DNA of 64,000 nucleotides. Source: Actinocrinis sp035605935 (lineage in GTDB: Bacteria; Actinomycetota; Actinomycetes; Streptomycetales; Catenulisporaceae). Below are positions 60,363-64,000 of the stretch, in pieces; within the stretch, counting starts at the first letter, position 1, and each line of letters starts with the position of its first letter. The notes under the pieces were generated by a model that worked only from the letters and a program-made list of their open reading frames with translations, was not told the DNA's origin and made no database searches. The stretch lies in NCBI RefSeq assembly GCF_035605935.1, contig NZ_DATNGK010000241.1, forward strand, positions 4,781-68,780. Direction: 5' to 3'. The translations under genes were made by a program, and so were the position numbers.

Positions 60363-61559
60363 TCAGGGCTTCCAGCCGAAAACCGGATCGAATGAGCGTA
60401 GGAACAGCCCGACCGTGCGTTCACTGCTGCTCAGCCGCAGCGCCTGGTCCCGCAGGAACATGCCGACCGGCTTCGAGGCGTGGTGGAACGCTGACATGCG
60501 CTTTGAGCGTTTGACGATGTCCATCGTGCGCGGAAGCCGCACCGCCGTGTACGACGCGAGCGCGCGCACGTCGCCGTCGGCTTCGGAGAGCACCTTGGCG
60601 AGCACGACCGCGTCTTCGATGGACTGCGAGCCGCCTTGTCCGAGATCCGGCGTCATCGGATGCGCCGCGTCGCCGAGCAGCGCCACCCGGCCCACGTGGT
60701 AGGCGGGCAGCGCGGTCCGCATCCATCGGGCGTCGTCCCGGTAGACCGAGGCCGGATCGACGGCGTCGAGGATCTGCTGGATCTGCGGGTACCAGCCCGA
60801 GAAGTGGGCACGCAGCTGACTTAACGGATCATCAGTGAATCCGTTTCCGGCCGCGAGCAGATCCTTGAGCACCGTCGCGTATGCGTAGACGCGTCCGTCG
60901 TTCAGCGCCCAGGTCCCCCAGACCGTCCCCTTGCCCATGGATTCGCTGGCGAGGATCTCCTCCTTGTCACCCAGGCTGGGCGCGAGCATCCACCAGATGG
61001 TGTAGCCGCCGTCTGCGGGCCCCGGATGGTCGGGGAAGAGGGTCCGGCGCACCGCCGAGCGGCCGCCGTCAGCGGCGACGACGAGGTCTGCTTCGAACAC
61101 CTGGCCGTCCGCGGTCTCCACCTGCGCGCGCCGGTCCGCCGTTCCGGGATCGGTCACGTGCGCCGGCTCACCGAAGCGGATCGCGTCGCCGGGAAGCTGC
61201 CCGGCGAACACGGCCAGCAGTTCGGTTCGCACCAGCGAGTACACCGGGTAACCGAAGCGGCGGCCGACCGGATCCCCGCTAGGCCGGAAAATCCAGCTAC
61301 CGTCCGAACGCCGCGCCCCGATCGCCCCGCTTGAAACGCCGACCGCCCGCACCCGCGCGCCGAGCGTCATCCCGTCGGCGTCCACGGCGTCGAGCGCGTG
61401 CATCGCGTTCGGCGGCATGGCGATACCGGCGCCGATTGGCCGCAGCGCGTCGGCGCGCTCCAGCACCGTGACCTGCCACCCGCTGCGGTACAGCGCGTTC
61501 GCCGCCGCCAGCCCGCCCACGCCGGCCCCGATGATCACTGCTTCCCGCGCATTCCCCAT
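60363..61559 (-). CDS. FAD-dependent monooxygenase (salicylate hydroxylase-like)
   Basis: Flavoprotein hydroxylase (398 aa). The FAD-binding GAGVGGLAAA is at about 11-20, followed by VTVLERADALRPIGAGI, and the second FAD motif is LLGDAAHPMTPDLGQGGSQ. RPIGAGI and PDLGQGGSQSIEDA match 3-hydroxybenzoate/salicylate-type hydroxylases. ATG 61559 has GGGGAG at the right distance; ATG 61574 is an alternative made by a 13-15 bp duplication. A short inverted repeat (61591-61605) lies in its promoter area. Convergent with the TPR gene. Confidence 0.9.
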   Translation of the reverse strand: MGNAREAVIIGAGVGGLAAANALYRSGWQVTVLERADALRPIGAGIAMPPNAMHALDAVDADGMTLGARVRAVGVSSGAIGARRSDGSWIFRPSGDPVGRRFGYPVYSLVRTELLAVFAGQLPGDAIRFGEPAHVTDPGTADRRAQVETADGQVFEADLVVAADGGRSAVRRTLFPDHPGPADGGYTIWWMLAPSLGDKEEILASESMGKGTVWGTWALNDGRVYAYATVLKDLLAAGNGFTDDPLSQLRAHFSGWYPQIQQILDAVDPASVYRDDARWMRTALPAYHVGRVALLGDAAHPMTPDLGQGGSQSIEDAVVLAKVLSEADGDVRALASYTAVRLPRTMDIVKRSKRMSAFHHASKPVGMFLRDQALRLSSSERTVGLFLRSFDPVFGWKP

Positions 61560-61590
61560 GACACCGCTCCCCATGACACCGCCCCATCTT

Positions 61591-61649
61591 CTACATCCCG
61601 TAGAGCAATAGTGCACCTTTCTCTCGTTCTGCGACAGCTTCCCGCTGTC
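61591..61649. promoter_or_regulatory. Two inverted repeats in the monooxygenase/recombinase divergent region
   Basis: TCTAC-ATCCC-GTAGA (61591-61605) lies 32 bp before the monooxygenase start. GACAGC-TTCCC-GCTGTC (61633-61649) lies 27 bp before the recombinase start, next to a TATCTT box (61662-61667) that is 8 bp from GTG 61676 with no ribosome binding site. Both may be operators for divergent transcription. Confidence 0.45.
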
Positions 61650-61675
61650 AGTGCCGCCCGGTATCTTGATCGTTC

Positions 61676-62713
61676 GTGACGGAGCGTCAACAGGACACGG
61701 AGCTTCACCCGGACGATGGCGAAACGGCCGAGCCGGTGGAGGCGCAGCGCCCGATTCCCGCAGCGGCGCTCCGGGAGGTCGAGGCCGCGGTGGAACGGCT
61801 GTGCCTGCGCGAGGGCACCAGCCAGGCGCGCGCTCGGCAGCTGCGCTGGGTCGCCAAGGAGCTGCGGCTGGTCAGCGTGCATCCGGAATACCGGCCCGCG
61901 CACGAGGTACGCACGGCCGCGGATCTGTTCGCCGCCCAAGCGCTGACCTCTTATCTGCGGCTCGCGCAGCACGGCGAACTGCGGCAGCGGCCGACCAGCT
62001 CCGGCGACGGCACCTCGAGCGCGTCCTCGATGCGCATCCGGGAGGACTGCCTGCGGCTGATCTGCCAGGAGCTGAGCGTGCCGCTCGCGCTGACCGAGCG
62101 GGCGCCGCTGCCCGCGCCGCGCGAGGTGGTCAACGGCCCGACCCGCTCGCAGTTGCGGGCGTATCTCGCCGAGAAGGCGAAGAGCCCGCCGACCAGAGCG
62201 GGACGGATCAGGCTGCTGGCGATCATCGGCACGGTGCTGGACACGGCCGCGCGAGTCGGCGAGCTGTGCGCGCTGCGGGTCGATGACCTGGATCTGTCCG
62301 AGGCCGAGCCGGTTCTCACCATCGTGCGCCATCCGCAGGCCAGGTCCGTGTCCGAGCCTGCCACCGAGCGGATCATCCTCTCCCCCGGCACGGCCACCGC
62401 GCTGCGGCACTGGCTGACCGCGCGGGAGGAAATCCTCACTCCGCTGCACATCGGCGTGAAGTCGCTGTGGGTGTCGGTCGCCGGGAACCACGCGGGTCTG
62501 CCCGCCGCGGACGGTCACTCGATCAAGCGGCCGGCCGGAATGCCGCTGCGTCCCAGAGGCCTGCAACGCGCGTACACCCGCACCGTGGTGGAACTGAACA
62601 CCGAACTGGCGGGCTCGCCCGGCTGGCGGCCGCTGCCGTACCGCCTGGAGCAGTTGCGCCGCGCGGTCGAGGTCAGCCCCGATCGGATCGTCGAGGAGCA
62701 GGCCGCTCCTTAA
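61676..62713 (+). CDS. Tyrosine recombinase-like protein, catalytic residues partly missing
   Basis: Protein of 345 aa with a phage-integrase-like outline: an N-terminal helical SAM-like domain (about 30-150) and a C-terminal domain with the first catalytic Arg context LDTAARVGELCALRVDDLDL (Arg near 197) and a VRHPQARSVSEP-type beta strand. The HxxR box and the C-terminal nucleophilic Tyr are not evident; the end reads LPYRLEQLRRAVEVSPDR. It may be a DNA-binding protein derived from a recombinase. The GTG start may be leaderless. There is no neighbouring mobile element or attachment site. Confidence 0.65.
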   Translation: MTERQQDTELHPDDGETAEPVEAQRPIPAAALREVEAAVERLCLREGTSQARARQLRWVAKELRLVSVHPEYRPAHEVRTAADLFAAQALTSYLRLAQHGELRQRPTSSGDGTSSASSMRIREDCLRLICQELSVPLALTERAPLPAPREVVNGPTRSQLRAYLAEKAKSPPTRAGRIRLLAIIGTVLDTAARVGELCALRVDDLDLSEAEPVLTIVRHPQARSVSEPATERIILSPGTATALRHWLTAREEILTPLHIGVKSLWVSVAGNHAGLPAADGHSIKRPAGMPLRPRGLQRAYTRTVVELNTELAGSPGWRPLPYRLEQLRRAVEVSPDRIVEEQAAP

Positions 62714-63936
62714 GCGGCGGGGTGGCTTCCCTTGCCGGCCTGCTCGGCGGAGGCGCGCTCGCTGCGGCCGTGCTCCTGCCGCTGGCGCTCGTAGCGCTGG
62801 TCGAGTCCTGATCCGGATCGGTGTCCGGGCCCGGCGTGGACCTCGGCGTCGGGCCGACCACTGCTGGCCTCGCGGCGTTGGGCGCGCTCCTGGCGTTTGC
62901 GGGCGGCCAGCGACGAGGCCACCGCCGCGATGATCATCGCCGCACCGGTGCCCGCGGTCAGCACGTCGGGCACGTCATGCCAGACCTCGACCATCAGCAG
63001 CAGCGCGAGTATCCCGATCGCGTAGTACGCGCCGTGCTCCAGGTACCGGTACTCCTCAAGCGTCCCGCGGCGCACCACGTACACCGTCAGGGCCCGGATA
63101 TAGGCGGCGCCGATCGCCAGGCCGATCGTGATCAGCGCGATGTCCAAGGTGACCGAGAAGGCACCCATCACCGAGTCGAAGGAGAAGGTCGCGTCGAGCA
63201 GTTCCAGGTAGCAGAACAGGAAGAAAGCCGCGCGGCCGTGCACGGTGGCGCGCGGCCGTGACGCACCGTCAGCGTCCGCCTGTTCCGCGATCAGCTCGCC
63301 GGTGCCGTTGACCAGCAGGAAGGCGCAGAGCCCGGCGACCGTGCCGACCATGACCTTCAGCGCCTCGCCGTCGCGCACGGTACCGGCCGCCAGCAGCGCG
63401 AAGCCGAGCACCAGCACCTCGCCGATCCGCGGCAGCCGGCCCATCCGGCGCAGCGGCCGCTCAATCCAGCCGATCCAGGTCTCCTCGCGCTCCTCGAATA
63501 CGAACCCGAAGAAGATCATCAGCAGGAACGCGCCGCCGAACGCGGCGATGCCGGGCTGCGCGGCGATCAGCAGGTCGCGATACCGCAGCGGTTCGGAGTA
63601 GGCCAGATGGATCGCGGAGAACGGGCTGATCCGGGCGCCGACGCTCACGATCGCCAGCGGCACCAGCAGCCGCATGCCGATCGCGGCGATCACGATGCCC
63701 ACGGTCAGGAACAGCCGCTGCCAGAACTGGCTCATCCGGGCCAGCACGGTCGCGTTGACGATCGCGTTGTCGAAGGAGACCGCGACCTCGAGCACGCCGA
63801 GCAGGGCAGCGACCGTCAGGCCGTGCAGTCCGTCAACCAGGTACGCGCCGATAAGGCAGGCGATCGCCACGGCGTGCGCCACGCCGAACAATCGCAGGCC
63901 ACCGCCGCGCGCCGAGGTGCCGGCCCGATCCGCCAT
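62710..63936 (-). CDS. TerC/DUF475-like integral membrane protein
   Basis: Membrane protein (408 aa) with about eight hydrophobic helices. The two conserved acidic pockets of TerC-like proteins are VAVSFDNAIVNATVLARM and TFSFDSVMGAFSVT. Relatives are linked with tellurite resistance and metal (manganese) efflux or insertion-coupled metalation. The last 60 residues are a hydrophilic tail rich in Arg, Glu, Gly. ATG 63936 is chosen behind GGAAGGG, six residues after an alternative ATG (63954). Its stop codon TAA is embedded with the convergent recombinase stop in TTAA. The last 64 bp of the window hold no gene. Confidence 0.9.
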   Translation of the reverse strand: MADRAGTSARGGGLRLFGVAHAVAIACLIGAYLVDGLHGLTVAALLGVLEVAVSFDNAIVNATVLARMSQFWQRLFLTVGIVIAAIGMRLLVPLAIVSVGARISPFSAIHLAYSEPLRYRDLLIAAQPGIAAFGGAFLLMIFFGFVFEEREETWIGWIERPLRRMGRLPRIGEVLVLGFALLAAGTVRDGEALKVMVGTVAGLCAFLLVNGTGELIAEQADADGASRPRATVHGRAAFFLFCYLELLDATFSFDSVMGAFSVTLDIALITIGLAIGAAYIRALTVYVVRRGTLEEYRYLEHGAYYAIGILALLLMVEVWHDVPDVLTAGTGAAMIIAAVASSLAARKRQERAQRREASSGRPDAEVHAGPGHRSGSGLDQRYERQRQEHGRSERASAEQAGKGSHPAA

Positions 63937-64000
63937 GGCCCTTCCGCCTCTCATTCGCCGTGCCGTTCAAGCCACCGTGCCGGGTCCCCCTGTAGCCCCG

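Noticed and set aside
61676..62713. Integrated prophage or genomic island marked by the recombinase-like gene
   Set aside because: No other phage genes, tRNA or direct-repeat attachment sites lie nearby, and neighbouring genes are ordinary chromosomal ones.

Overview
The window is high-GC DNA (most third positions G or C, with many GTG and TTG starts) from a filamentous or mycelial actinobacterium. The strongest pointers are RbpA, a GarA/OdhI-type FHA protein, an FtsR-type MerR regulator, Ppm1 with Lnt, a SpoIIE-phosphatase fused to an anti-sigma-type ATPase, and a sigma-R-type promoter. The gene order gcvH-FHA-merR-bifunctional nuclease-merR and cardiolipin synthase next to a GDP-mannose pyrophosphorylase-like gene, followed by rbpA and ppm1, is the conserved core arrangement I remember from Streptomyces coelicolor and relatives. 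A Catenulispora/Actinospica-like or Streptomyces-like organism is likely, but I cannot fix the genus. No rRNA, tRNA, CRISPR array, intact prophage or insertion sequence transposase was seen.

Layout. 0.1-3.1 kb: a three-gene ABC importer of the nitrate/sulfonate/taurine/NMT1 type. 3.5-7.7 kb: a secreted GH5 enzyme and a class A penicillin-binding protein, both on the minus strand. 8-18.5 kb: carbohydrate and regulation genes, comprising a LacI regulator, a ZIP metal transporter behind an iron box, a DoxX protein, two secreted GH27 alpha-galactosidases with a PL7-like lyase, a helix-turn-helix/TPR regulator, and a coupled STAS/EFE-like pair. 18.6-24.7 kb: patatin and acyltransferase, a terminator, then GPP34, APC permease and GNAT, and an epoxide-hydrolase-like enzyme. 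24.7-32.4 kb: aryl-aldehyde dehydrogenase with its divergent IclR regulator, two flavin-split-barrel proteins, a MocR regulator, an acyltransferase, a methyltransferase and a SanA/YdcF-like protein.

32.5-41.7 kb is a core block on the minus strand (merR, bfn, ftsR-like, garA-like, gcvH, GDP-mannose pyrophosphorylase/mutase-like, cardiolipin synthase) plus an aldose epimerase. 42-50.7 kb carries a MarR regulator, the large SpoIIE phosphatase, a membrane protein, rbpA, ppm1 and lnt. 50.8-51.3 kb holds no convincing gene but a very large imperfect palindrome. 51.4-64 kb holds an amidohydrolase, an FUSC exporter with a divergent LysR regulator, an Lrp regulator, an HSP90-like ATPase followed 6 bp later by a large TPR protein, a flavin monooxygenase, a degenerate tyrosine recombinase and a TerC-like membrane protein.

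Most noteworthy: the ~510 bp foldback element at 50781-51293, whose end motif recurs downstream of rbpA; the HSP90-TPR gene pair; an EFE-like oxygenase homologue that has lost both iron-binding histidines and carries an exact-looking triplication of six residues; RbpA with a lysine/alanine/proline-rich tail; and several well-placed operators (iron box, sigma-R promoter, IclR direct repeat). All similarity statements come from recognising motifs by eye; no database was searched.
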